The translations under genes were made by a program, and so were the position numbers. From CAYLLN01 sp036496265 (GTDB lineage Bacteria; Planctomycetota; Planctomycetia; Pirellulales; Pirellulaceae): a stretch of DNA of 7,643 nt. Shown here piece after piece: positions 1 through 6,048 of this stretch; positions within the stretch are counted from its first letter, which is position 1, and each line of letters starts with the position of its first letter. Where the stretch lies: assembly GCA_036496265.1 (NCBI GenBank), contig DASXLL010000102.1, positions 1 to 7,643 on the forward strand, given 5' to 3'. Under the pieces are notes generated by a model. The model worked only from the letters and a program-made list of their open reading frames with translations. It made no database searches and was not told the DNA's origin.

Positions 1-270
1 AGCGCCTCCCGAAGAAGGATGCGGATTGAACCACTGGCCGGTTTGCGGATCGCGATCGGCGCTGATTTTCACATTCGTGCAAACTGGTTGGTGATACACA
101 AAATACCAACGCTTCCAGCCGGGGCGTTTGTCAGGCGGCGATTTCGTCCGGCCATTTTCTTCCTCGCTGACCAAATCCCATTCCCAGGCGGCGTCTTCCT
201 CGGGAAGCCCCTCCCACGGCTCGTCCCACAACTCATGCGGACCAAGATCGCGGATAACTGACCTCCTCAA
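1..270 (-). CDS. Hypothetical acidic, Trp-rich protein, N-terminal part (runs off the window)
   Basis: The minus-strand frame is open from the left edge to an in-frame TGA at 271-273 (read on the minus strand). The roughly 85-90 visible residues include the stretches ELWDEPWEGLPEEDAAWEWD, GWKRWYFVYHQPVC and DPQTGQWFNPHPSSGGA. The product is soluble-looking, acidic and rich in Trp, with no signal peptide or membrane segment. Codons show a G-first, purine-rich bias, whereas the opposite strand gives a Leu/Ile/Phe-rich shadow, so this strand is favoured. The start is unclear. The only standard candidate is TTG at 268-270, but a perfect AGGAGG lies just inside it at 262-267. That site is spaced 6 nt from an ATC codon at 253-255, so a rare AUC start is possible. 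I do not recognise the family, and no function is proposed. Confidence 0.45.
   Translation of the reverse strand, partial: MRRSVIRDLGPHELWDEPWEGLPEEDAAWEWDLVSEEENGRTKSPPDKRPGWKRWYFVYHQPVCTNVKISADRDPQTGQWFNPHPSSGGA
262..267 (-). promoter_or_regulatory. AGGAGG Shine-Dalgarno with no standard start codon behind it
   Basis: On the minus strand AGGAGG is followed by TCAGTT and then ATC CGC GAT in the open frame. It is a full anti-16S match at good spacing for the ATC codon at 253-255, yet no ATG, GTG or TTG follows at usable distance in that frame. It is either a ribosome binding site for a non-standard start or chance sequence inside a TTG-initiated gene. Confidence 0.3.
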
Positions 271-637
271 TGCTTGTCAATGAACGGAATCGGCACTCAC
301 TGCCCACTGCCGTTCTCGGGCGAGGATGAAATGTTTCGCCCGGACCAATTCTACGCGAACTCGATCTCGATCTCCAATGCGACCAATTGGCATTTTTAAG
401 GGCACGCTCAGCGGGCGAGATTCCGTCGCGATATTACCGTTTGTTCAGAAGAAGAGTTGGAAGGGCGGCGCCGGGCAACCGTCGCCAGCGCGCTAAGCAT
501 GGGCTAGGACCCCGTGGTAACACGACTGTGCCGTCCAACTGTCGTAGCCTTGTTTAAAACGCCCTGAGGGGTTGCTAACCTACTACAAGCAATCACCCAA
601 AGCAGAATGCAGAAAAAAAAGCGTTTGGAGATTCAAA
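271..637. other. Gene-poor gap upstream of the Mrr_N-like gene
   Basis: Apart from the doubtful ORF at 280-399, this stretch holds no convincing gene. An imperfect long-range inverted repeat is visible: AGTTGGA around 449-455 with CGGC a little further right, against GCCGTCCAACT at about 531-541. The arms pair as AGTTGGA/TCCAACT plus CGGC/GCCG with a small bulge. A short stem TTGCT/AGCAA lies at 572-576 and 588-592. An A8 run occurs at 613-620, just upstream of the next gene. No clear sigma70 promoter pair was found for that gene. Confidence 0.4.
280..399 (+). CDS. Possible small ORF or gene remnant, 39 codons (doubtful)
   Basis: ATG at 280 opens a frame ending with TAA at 397-399. The peptide begins MNGIGTHCPLPFSGEDEMFR and ends NSISISNATNWHF. 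Its composition is protein-like rather than Arg/Ser/Pro-rich shadow. No Shine-Dalgarno precedes the ATG at 280. A second in-frame ATG at 331 has GAGG at 322-325, five bases upstream, which would give a 22-residue peptide. It lies head-to-head with the minus-strand gene at 1-270. It could equally be chance or the remains of a decayed gene. No family is recognised. Confidence 0.15.
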   Translation: MNGIGTHCPLPFSGEDEMFRPDQFYANSISISNATNWHF

Positions 638-922
638 ATGGCCAAGGCTCGGTACTATATCACCGGGTGGGTGATCGACGCGCTTCGCGACCATGGAGGG
701 AAAGCCGAGATGTTGGCCGTCGCCAAGCACGTGTGGAAAAATCACGAGACGGAAATTCGCAAGGCGGGCGATTTGCTTTACGAATGGCAATATGAGGTAA
801 GGTGGGCGGCATATTTCTTGCGCCGTGAAGGGGTTATGCTACGGGACGGAGCCACGCCGCGCGGCATTTGGGCACTATCCGAGAAAGCAAAAGGCTACAA
901 AGTTAAGCAAATAAAGGATTAG
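638..922 (+). CDS. Stand-alone Mrr_N-like winged-helix protein
   Basis: This encodes a 94-residue protein starting MAKARYYITGWVIDALRDHG. ATG 638 is chosen because GGAG at 627-630 sits 7 nt upstream. A TTG at 572 in the same frame would add 22 residues of poor composition and has no spaced Shine-Dalgarno. The pattern matches the N-terminal winged-helix domain of Mrr-type restriction proteins: helix 1 (11-18) ending in the turn GG (20-21), helix 2 (24-40), a likely recognition helix YEWQYEVRWAAYFLRREG (48-65), and a wing with the RGIWALSE-type strand (75-82). The nuclease half of Mrr is absent and the C-terminus is a short Lys-rich tail (83-94). By family, such domains bind DNA, so a small DNA-binding protein or regulator is inferred. 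No restriction-modification partner is visible. It converges on clpB, with 46 bp between the two stop codons. Confidence 0.85.
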   Translation: MAKARYYITGWVIDALRDHGGKAEMLAVAKHVWKNHETEIRKAGDLLYEWQYEVRWAAYFLRREGVMLRDGATPRGIWALSEKAKGYKVKQIKD

Positions 923-946
923 CGTTTTTGTCACACGTCCAAGCAC

Positions 947-962
947 CACCATCGCGCTGGTG
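947..962. terminator. Weak hairpin between convergent genes
   Basis: CACCA at 947-951 pairs with TGGTG at 958-962 across a 6-nt loop, in the 46-bp gap between the two convergent stop codons. There is no U-tract on either strand, so intrinsic termination is doubtful. It is noted only because nothing else in the gap could end transcription. Confidence 0.2.
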
Positions 963-968
963 ACTCTG

Positions 969-3674
969 CTACGAGACCCCCACTGTCTCTACCTTCGACT
1001 TTCCCTTCCCATCCCGTTTCGTTGAACCACCAGCCGGAGTAGCGGGCGGCAGCGGGGTGAAGGTGAATTGCTCGTTGTGAGAATCGACTCGCACGCCGCC
1101 GTGGTCGGGGATGCGGCCTTTGAGTAGCTCGGTGGCGAGCGGGTTTTGGATCCGCTGTTGGATGACGCGCTTCAGCGGGCGAGCGCCATAGGTTGGGTCG
1201 TAACCCTCGCTGGCGATTTCTTTGCGCGCGGCGTCGGTAACTTCCAGGTGGATGTCACGCTCGGCGAGTAGTTTGGCGAAGTTGACGAGTTGAAGATCGA
1301 CGATCTTGCCAATTTGCTCGCGATTGAGCGGATGGAAGACGATCGTTTCGTCGATGCGATTCAAAAACTCAGGCAACAAATGCTGCTTGAGGATGTCACG
1401 AACGGCGGCTTCGATTTCCTCGTCGCTGCCGCCTTCGCTGGTGATCTGCTGAATCATCTGACTGCCGATGTTGCTGGTCATCACGATCACGGTGTTTGTG
1501 AAATCGACGGTGCGGCCTTGGCCATCGGTAAGGCGGCCATCGTCGAGCACCTGCAGGAGCACGTTGAACACGTCGCGGTGGGCTTTCTCGATTTCGTCGA
1601 GAAGGACGACGGCGTAGGGGCGGCGACGGACGGCTTCGGTGAGCACACCGCCTTCTTCGTAGCCGACGTAGCCGGGCGGGGCACCGATGAGGCGGCTCAC
1701 GTTGTGCTTCTCGCCGAATTCGCTCATGTCGATGCGGACGACGGCCTCTTCGCTGTCGAACATGACCTCGGCAAGGGCCTTGCAAAGCTCGGTCTTGCCG
1801 ACGCCGGTTGGTCCGAGGAAGAGGAACGAGCCGATGGGGCGATTGGGGTCTTGCAGGCCGCTGCGACTGCGGCGGACGGCGGCACTGACGGCGGCGACTG
1901 CTTCGTCCTGACCGACGACGCGTTGGTGCAACCGCTCTTCCATGACGAGGAGCTTGGCCTTTTCGGTTTCGAGCATCCGGCTGACAGGGATGCCGGTCCA
2001 GGCGCTGACGATCTCAGCGATTTCGTCCTCGGTCACTTCCTGGCGGAGCAGCCGCTTTTCGGTGGGCTTTTCTTCCACACGCTCGTCGGAGGCGGCAATG
2101 CGCTTTTCCAGTTGCTGCCGCTGGTTGTAGAACTTGAGGAGCTTTTGGTAGTCGTCCTCGCTCGGCGGAATGCCGGCAGATTGGCGCTCTTTGATTTGCG
2201 CCTCAAGCTGCGAGTATTCGAGATTGACCTTATCGAGATCTTTGCGGAGCTTTTGCACATCGCCGACACCCAGCTTTTCGGCTTCCCACTGCTCGCGAAG
2301 ACTGGCGAGCTTGCGCTTGAGATCGGCCATCTCGGCTTCGATGTCGGCGCGATGCTCGGCGGCTGATTCTTCGGTTTCTTCGGCGAGCTGCCGCGAGGCG
2401 AGTTCTAGCTGCATCAGGCGGCGCTGGACTTCGTCGATCTCGGTGGGGACGCTTTCGAGCTCCATGGCGAGCTTGCTGGCGGCTTCATCGACGAGGTCGA
2501 TGGCTTTGTCGGGGAGGAAGCGATCGGTGATGTAGCGATGGGAGAGCTTGGCGGCGGCGACGAGGGCGCTGTCTTTGATTTTGACGCCGTGATGGGCTTC
2601 GTAGCGGGGTTTCAGGCCGCGGAGAATGCTGATCGTGTCTTCGACGCTCGGCTCGCCGACATAGACGGGCTGGAAACGGCGTTCGAGAGCGGCGTCTTTT
2701 TCGACGTGCTTGCGGTATTCGTCGAGCGTGGTTGCGCCGATGCAGCGGAGCTCGCCACGCGCCAGGGCCGGCTTGAGCAGTTGGCCGGCATCGGCTGCGC
2801 CTTCCGCTTTTCCCGCGCCGACCACGGTGTGCAGCTCGTCGATGAAGAGAATCACCTGGCCGTTCGATTCCTGGACTTCGCGGATGACGGATTTCAGGCG
2901 CTCTTCGAACTGGCCACGGAATTGAGCGCCGGCGACTAGCAGACCCATGTCGAGGGCGATGACGCGGCGGTTTTTCAAGCTCTGCGGCACGTCGCCTTGG
3001 ACGATGCGGAGGGCGAGGCCCTCGACGATGGCGGTTTTGCCGACGCCGGGCTCGCCGATGAGGACGGGGTTGTTCTTGGTGCGGCGGGAAAGGACTTGAA
3101 TGACGCGGCGGATTTCCTGATCGCGACCGATCACCGGGTCGAGCTTGCCAGCCTGAGCCTTCTGTACCAAATCGATTCCATACTTCTGCAGTGCTTGATA
3201 CTGATTTTCCGGATTCTGGTCGGTAACGCGCGCGCTGCCGCGCACCGATTTGAGCGCCTCCAGAATGTCCTTCTCGCGGACGCCGTTGACTTGCAGCAGA
3301 TTTTTTGCAGGCGAATCCGTCTTCGTCAACGCCATGAGCAAATGCTCGACGGAGACGAACTCGTCCTTCATCGCGGTCGCTTCTTTGAGCGCTGCTTCCA
3401 GCACTGCCAAAAGCTGCTTATTCGCCATCGGCGTTGAACCACCGCTCACCTGCGGCTTACGCTCCAGCTCCGTCTCGATCTGCCGCTTAAGCTGCGGAAC
3501 ATTGACGCCGATTTTCTCCAGAATCGGCCGCGCGACGCCTTCTTGCTCATCCAAGAGTGCGAGCAGCAAGTGCAGCGGGTCCATCTCCGGATGGCCCTTC
3601 TCGCTCGCGAGCGTCTGCGCTCGCTGCACAGCTTCTTGGGATTTGACGGTGAGTTTGTCGAGGCGGAAGGCCAT
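969..3674 (-). CDS. clpB: ATP-dependent disaggregase ClpB (Hsp100)
   Basis: ClpB is a cytoplasmic hexameric AAA+ machine that extracts polypeptides from aggregates together with DnaK. The 901-residue product is complete: Clp_N repeats (about 1-145); AAA1 with Walker A GEPGVGKT (207-214), Walker B VILFIDE (274-280) and arginines ERR (331-333); a coiled-coil middle domain (about 409-530), which separates ClpB from ClpA; AAA2 with Walker A GPTGVGKT (621-628), Walker B VVLLDE (689-694), pore loop GYVG (668-671), TSN sensor 1 (733-735), arginine LNRID (771-775) and sensor 2 GARPLKR (830-836). The E. coli protein is 857 residues; the excess is mostly a polar tail after about residue 870. Pore loop 1 reads AGAQFRG (248-254), with Phe where E. 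coli has Tyr251. The middle-domain YGKIP-type motif is replaced by FYNQR. ATG 3674 gives the canonical MAFRLDKLT start but has no clear Shine-Dalgarno. It lies downstream of dnaK on the same strand, behind a terminator. Confidence 0.98.
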   Translation of the reverse strand: MAFRLDKLTVKSQEAVQRAQTLASEKGHPEMDPLHLLLALLDEQEGVARPILEKIGVNVPQLKRQIETELERKPQVSGGSTPMANKQLLAVLEAALKEATAMKDEFVSVEHLLMALTKTDSPAKNLLQVNGVREKDILEALKSVRGSARVTDQNPENQYQALQKYGIDLVQKAQAGKLDPVIGRDQEIRRVIQVLSRRTKNNPVLIGEPGVGKTAIVEGLALRIVQGDVPQSLKNRRVIALDMGLLVAGAQFRGQFEERLKSVIREVQESNGQVILFIDELHTVVGAGKAEGAADAGQLLKPALARGELRCIGATTLDEYRKHVEKDAALERRFQPVYVGEPSVEDTISILRGLKPRYEAHHGVKIKDSALVAAAKLSHRYITDRFLPDKAIDLVDEAASKLAMELESVPTEIDEVQRRLMQLELASRQLAEETEESAAEHRADIEAEMADLKRKLASLREQWEAEKLGVGDVQKLRKDLDKVNLEYSQLEAQIKERQSAGIPPSEDDYQKLLKFYNQRQQLEKRIAASDERVEEKPTEKRLLRQEVTEDEIAEIVSAWTGIPVSRMLETEKAKLLVMEERLHQRVVGQDEAVAAVSAAVRRSRSGLQDPNRPIGSFLFLGPTGVGKTELCKALAEVMFDSEEAVVRIDMSEFGEKHNVSRLIGAPPGYVGYEEGGVLTEAVRRRPYAVVLLDEIEKAHRDVFNVLLQVLDDGRLTDGQGRTVDFTNTVIVMTSNIGSQMIQQITSEGGSDEEIEAAVRDILKQHLLPEFLNRIDETIVFHPLNREQIGKIVDLQLVNFAKLLAERDIHLEVTDAARKEIASEGYDPTYGARPLKRVIQQRIQNPLATELLKGRIPDHGGVRVDSHNEQFTFTPLPPATPAGGSTKRDGKGKSKVETVGVS

Positions 3675-3681
3675 GGTTTGT

Positions 3682-3701
3682 CAGTTGGCAATTGGCAGTT
3701 G
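3682..3701. repeat. Short TTGGCA repeat in the clpB leader
   Basis: The stretch just upstream of the clpB start contains TTGGCA and ATTGGCA as imperfect octamer-like tandem units, flanked by AGTTG on both sides and centred on a CAATTG palindrome. It occupies the place where a ribosome binding site would be expected. It resembles the simple TTGGCA phrases I remember from planctomycete intergenic DNA; that resemblance is memory, not a search. Confidence 0.35.
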
Positions 3702-3710
3702 TTTTGATAC

Positions 3711-3725
3711 GCGACAATATGTCGC
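3711..3725. promoter_or_regulatory. Perfect dyad GCGACA-ATA-TGTCGC upstream of clpB
   Basis: GCGACA at 3711-3716 and TGTCGC at 3720-3725 are exact inverted copies separated by 3 bp. The dyad ends 36 bp upstream of the clpB start codon and downstream of the dnaK terminator, where a clpB promoter must lie if clpB is transcribed separately. It does not match CIRCE (TTAGCACTC-N9-GAGTGCTAA) or HAIR (CTTGAGT-N7-ACTCAAG). Its position fits an operator, but this is inferred from symmetry and location only. Confidence 0.4.
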
Positions 3726-3744
3726 AAAGCGCGTTCCAGTACAA
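3713..3744 (-). promoter_or_regulatory. Candidate clpB promoter
   Basis: Two alternatives overlap on the minus strand. A sigma70-like pair is TTGTAC (3739-3744) and TATTGT (3714-3719) with a long 19-bp spacer. An ECF-sigma-like pair is GGAAC (3733-3737) and GTC (3713-3715) with a 17-bp spacer. Either would place the perfect dyad at 3711-3725 over the -10 region. Neither match is strong. A promoter is expected here because the dnaK terminator lies just upstream. Confidence 0.3.
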
Positions 3745-3793
3745 AAAAGAAAACCGCTGCGTGGCGGGGAGCCAAGCAGCGGCGGTGGTTTTC
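3743..3793 (-). terminator. Strong intrinsic terminator downstream of dnaK
   Basis: Read on the minus strand, GAAAACC..CCGCTGC pairs with GCAGCGGTTTTC. The core is an uninterrupted CCGCTGC/GCAGCGG stem, extended by AAAA/TTTT across a 6-nt bulge. An inner GGC/GCC pair closes a TCCCC loop. The transcript then runs into a T-rich tract, TTTTCTTTTTT. This is a classical Rho-independent terminator about 100 bp past the dnaK stop codon and about 70 bp before the clpB start, so read-through from dnaK into clpB should be limited. The plus-strand reading has only GGTTTTCGGG after the stem and should be much weaker. Confidence 0.85.
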
Positions 3794-3811
3794 GGGATGG
3801 AAGCCACATTA

Positions 3812-3878
3812 CCCTCGCTGGCGCTTCGGGCTAGTAAGATCCCTCGCTTACGCTTCGGGTTGGTGGGCACAGCCCACC
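3812..3878. repeat. Interspersed repeat cluster, two 19-bp units plus a dyad
   Basis: Two near-identical direct units lie 29 bp apart: CCCTCGCTGGCGCTTCGGG at 3812-3830 and CCCTCGCTTACGCTTCGGG at 3841-3859, matching at 17 of 19 positions. They are followed by a perfect hairpin GGTGGGC-ACA-GCCCACC at 3862-3878. The cluster begins 15 bp past the dnaK stop codon. From memory, sequences of this type recur many times between genes of Pirellulales genomes and leave shadow peptides such as SLALRAS and VGTAHPT. No mobility gene accompanies it, so it behaves like a REP or MITE-like intergenic repeat. Its role here, perhaps mRNA 3'-end stability, is inference. Confidence 0.7.
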
Positions 3879-3893
3879 CTACATTTCGAAGGC

Positions 3894-5849
3894 TTACTTC
3901 TTAACTTCGAACTCGCCTTCGATGACGTCGTCGTCGGGTTTTTGTTGGGTGGTGTGGGAGCCGGCGCCGGCGGCGGGGCCGGTGTCGATGTCGTTGGAGG
4001 TGCCGGCTGCGCCCGCGGCGCCGCCCTTCTCGTAGAGGACCTTGCTGAAGGCGTGCGAGGCGGCTTCGAGCTGCTCGATGGCGGATTTCATGGCCTGCGT
4101 GTCGGTGCCCTTGGCCTTCTCGCGGGTCGTCTCGATGGCCTGCGTGAGCGGGCCTTTGTCGGCGTCGGTCAGCTTGTCGGCGTGCTCCTTCATCATCTTT
4201 TCGAGCTGATAGGTCATGTTATCGGCCTGATTTCGCAAGCTGGCCAACTCGAACTTTTGCTTGTCCTCGTCGGCGTGAGCCTCGGCGTCGCGACGCATCT
4301 TGTCGATCTCGTCCTTCGACAGACCGGACGACTGCTGAATCTTGACGTTGGCCTCTTTGCCGGTGCCGAGGTCCTTGGCACTCACGTTGAGAATGCCGTT
4401 GGCGTCGATGTCGAACTTGACCTCGATTTTTGGCACACCGCGCGGGGCCGGCGGAATGCCAGAGAGGTCGAATTCGCCGAGCAGACGGTTATCGCCCGCC
4501 ATTTTCCGCTCGCCTTGATAGACCTTCACGGTCACGCCCGATTGGTTGTCGGCAGCCGTGCTGAAGACATTCTTTTTCTCAGTCGGCACGGTGGTATTCT
4601 TCTCGACCAACGCGGTGAGCATGCCGCCCTCGGTTTCGATGCCCAGTGTTAGCGGCGTGACATCGAGCAGGAGCACGTCTTTGCGCTCGCCGGCGAGCAC
4701 AGAGCCTTGAATGGCCGCGCCCACGGCGACGACTTCGTCCGGATTCACGCCTTTGTGGGGCTCTTTATTGAAAATTTCCTTCACGAGGCGCTGCACTTTG
4801 GGAACACGGGTGCTGCCGCCGACGAGCACGACTTCGTCGATGTCCTTGGGCTCGAGCTTCGCGTCCTTCATCGCTTGCAGCACCGGCTTGCGGCACCGCT
4901 CGATGAGGTTATCGGCCAGTTCTTCAAACTTGCTGCGGCTGATCGTCATCGTCAGATGCTTGGGCACGCCGTTGGCGATCGTAATGAATGGGAGATTGAT
5001 GTCGGTCTGAGGCAAAGAGCTCAACTCTTTCTTGGCCTTTTCGCAGGCTTCCTGGAGGCGCTGAAGGGCCATCGGGTCTTTGCGCAGATCGACGCCATTT
5101 TCTTTTTCGAATTCGCGGGCAACGTAGTTGATGAGGGCCTCGTCGAAGTCGTCGCCGCCGAGGTGTGTATCGCCATGCGTGCTGATGACCTCGAAGACCT
5201 TCGTCTCGTCGCCTTCGCCACCGCCGGCTACTTGCAGCACCGACACGTCGAACGTGCCGCCGCCGAGGTCGAACACAACGATCTTCTCTTCCTTCTTCTT
5301 GTCGAGGCCGTAGGCGAGGGCCGCGGCTGTCGGCTCGTTGATGATGCGGGCGACTTCGAGGCCGGCGATCTGGCCGGCGTCCTTCGTCGCTTGCCGCTGG
5401 GCATCGTTGAAATAAGCCGGGACCGTGATGACGGCCTTGTTGACTTTGTGGCCGAGATACGACTCCGCCGCTTCTTTCAGCTTGCGGAGAATCTTGGCCG
5501 AGATTTCTTGGGGCGAATATTCCTTGTCGCCGCTTTTGACTTTGACGTAATCACTGGCGCCGCCGATGACTTTGTACGGCACCATCTTCTCTTCGGTCTC
5601 GACCTCGGAGTGCCGGCGGCCCATGAACCGCTTGATGGAGTAGATCGTGCGCGTCGGGTTCGTGACGGCTTGCCGACGAGCCGGCTCGCCGACGAGCGTC
5701 TCGCCTTTTTCGGTGAAGGCAACAACGCTGGGGGTGAGGCGGTTGCCTTCCGCGTTCGCGATCACTTTGGGCTCACTGCCCTCCATGATCGAAACGACGG
5801 AGTTGGTGGTGCCGAGGTCGATGCCGATGATCTTTTCGCCCGCTGCCAT
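3894..5849 (-). CDS. dnaK: Molecular chaperone DnaK (Hsp70)
   Basis: DnaK is the cytoplasmic ATP-driven chaperone that binds exposed hydrophobic segments and hands aggregates to ClpB. The product has 651 residues, slightly longer than E. coli DnaK (638). The nucleotide-binding domain (about 1-390) carries the phosphate-1 loop IGIDLGTTNS (8-17), EPTAAALAYG (172-181), the phosphate-2 motif DLGGGTFDVS (194-203), GDTHLGGDDFD (226-236) and the adenosine motif VVLVGGSTRVP (340-350). The interdomain linker is DVLLLDVTPL (391-400). The beta-sandwich substrate domain and helical lid follow (to about 607), then a Gly/Ala-rich tail ending DDDVIEGEFEVKK, the usual bacterial acidic end. A short Gly-rich insert (VAGGGEGDETK, 207-217) enlarges one loop. 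ATG 5849 is preceded by AGAGGA at 5858-5863 with an 8-nt spacer. No grpE or dnaJ is adjacent; clpB follows after a terminator. Confidence 0.99.
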   Translation of the reverse strand: MAAGEKIIGIDLGTTNSVVSIMEGSEPKVIANAEGNRLTPSVVAFTEKGETLVGEPARRQAVTNPTRTIYSIKRFMGRRHSEVETEEKMVPYKVIGGASDYVKVKSGDKEYSPQEISAKILRKLKEAAESYLGHKVNKAVITVPAYFNDAQRQATKDAGQIAGLEVARIINEPTAAALAYGLDKKKEEKIVVFDLGGGTFDVSVLQVAGGGEGDETKVFEVISTHGDTHLGGDDFDEALINYVAREFEKENGVDLRKDPMALQRLQEACEKAKKELSSLPQTDINLPFITIANGVPKHLTMTISRSKFEELADNLIERCRKPVLQAMKDAKLEPKDIDEVVLVGGSTRVPKVQRLVKEIFNKEPHKGVNPDEVVAVGAAIQGSVLAGERKDVLLLDVTPLTLGIETEGGMLTALVEKNTTVPTEKKNVFSTAADNQSGVTVKVYQGERKMAGDNRLLGEFDLSGIPPAPRGVPKIEVKFDIDANGILNVSAKDLGTGKEANVKIQQSSGLSKDEIDKMRRDAEAHADEDKQKFELASLRNQADNMTYQLEKMMKEHADKLTDADKGPLTQAIETTREKAKGTDTQAMKSAIEQLEAASHAFSKVLYEKGGAAGAAGTSNDIDTGPAAGAGSHTTQQKPDDDVIEGEFEVKK

Positions 5850-5902
5850 AATGTTTGTCCTCTAAATGCGTTTGTTTTGTGGTTTGTTGCTCGGGGGTGT
5901 CA

Positions 5903-5913
5903 GCGCTCAAGTT
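5903..5913. repeat. Repeated half-site GCGCTCAAGTT near dnaK
   Basis: This 11-bp sequence, 54 bp upstream of the dnaK start codon, is an exact copy of the left 11 bases of the 17-bp palindrome at 6000-6016, lying 97 bp closer to the gene. Its core GCTCAAG differs by one base from the HAIR half-site ACTCAAG recognised by HspR repressors, but no partner lies at the HAIR spacing of 7 bp. Confidence 0.4.
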
Positions 5914-5999
5914 CGAAGTTTTTTCATTACGAAGACTGGAGCGAATGATCTTAAGTGGTTTGGAGCAAATAGTTTGCTGAAACAGGCCTTTCCGTTGCC

Positions 6000-6016
6000 G
6001 CGCTCAAGTTGAGCGC
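6000..6016. promoter_or_regulatory. Perfect 17-bp palindrome GCGCTCAA-G-TTGAGCGC
   Basis: Eight bases on each side of a central G are exactly complementary. The palindrome lies about 150 bp upstream of dnaK and 25 bp before the Shine-Dalgarno of the small ORF at 6056. The left 11 bases recur at 5903-5913. It is not CIRCE. A dimeric repressor or activator site for the divergent promoters is the simplest reading; a short RNA stem is less likely because the loop would be too tight. Confidence 0.45.
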
Positions 6017-6040
6017 CTCGTGAAGGAAACAAGCAGTAGG

Positions 6041-6048
6041 AAAGGAGG
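6041..6048 (+). promoter_or_regulatory. Strong Shine-Dalgarno AAAGGAGG that decides a small ORF
   Basis: AAAGGAGG is followed after 7 nt by GTG at 6056-6058, which opens a 33-codon frame. It is the best Shine-Dalgarno on the plus strand of the intergenic region. Its last two G residues fall within the left arm of the hairpin at 6047-6072. Confidence 0.4.

Noticed and set aside
19..261. 80-codon plus-strand ORF at the left edge
   Set aside because: Its hydrophobic, Arg/Pro-rich sequence looks like the shadow of the better minus-strand frame at 1-270.
572..637. TTG start at 572 for the Mrr_N-like gene
   Set aside because: It adds 22 residues of poor composition, GAGGGG directly abuts the TTG, and the ATG at 638 has a properly spaced GGAG.
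1290..2366. 358-codon plus-strand ORF antisense to clpB
   Set aside because: It mirrors the codon pattern of clpB, has a biased composition and no domain pattern.
3547..3904. ORFs crossing the dnaK-clpB spacer, with peptides such as SLALRAS and NPKRKRG
   Set aside because: These are translations of the intergenic repeat units, not genes.
4707..5948. 413-codon plus-strand ORF covering most of dnaK on the opposite strand
   Set aside because: It is an exact antisense shadow of dnaK with Leu/Val/Phe/Asp-rich composition and no ribosome binding site. Long antisense frames on GC-rich Hsp70 genes are a known codon-bias artefact.
5850..6016. CIRCE or HAIR heat-shock operator upstream of dnaK
   Set aside because: No TTAGCACTC-N9-GAGTGCTAA is present, and the CTTGAG-like half-sites lack the CTTGAGT-N7-ACTCAAG arrangement.
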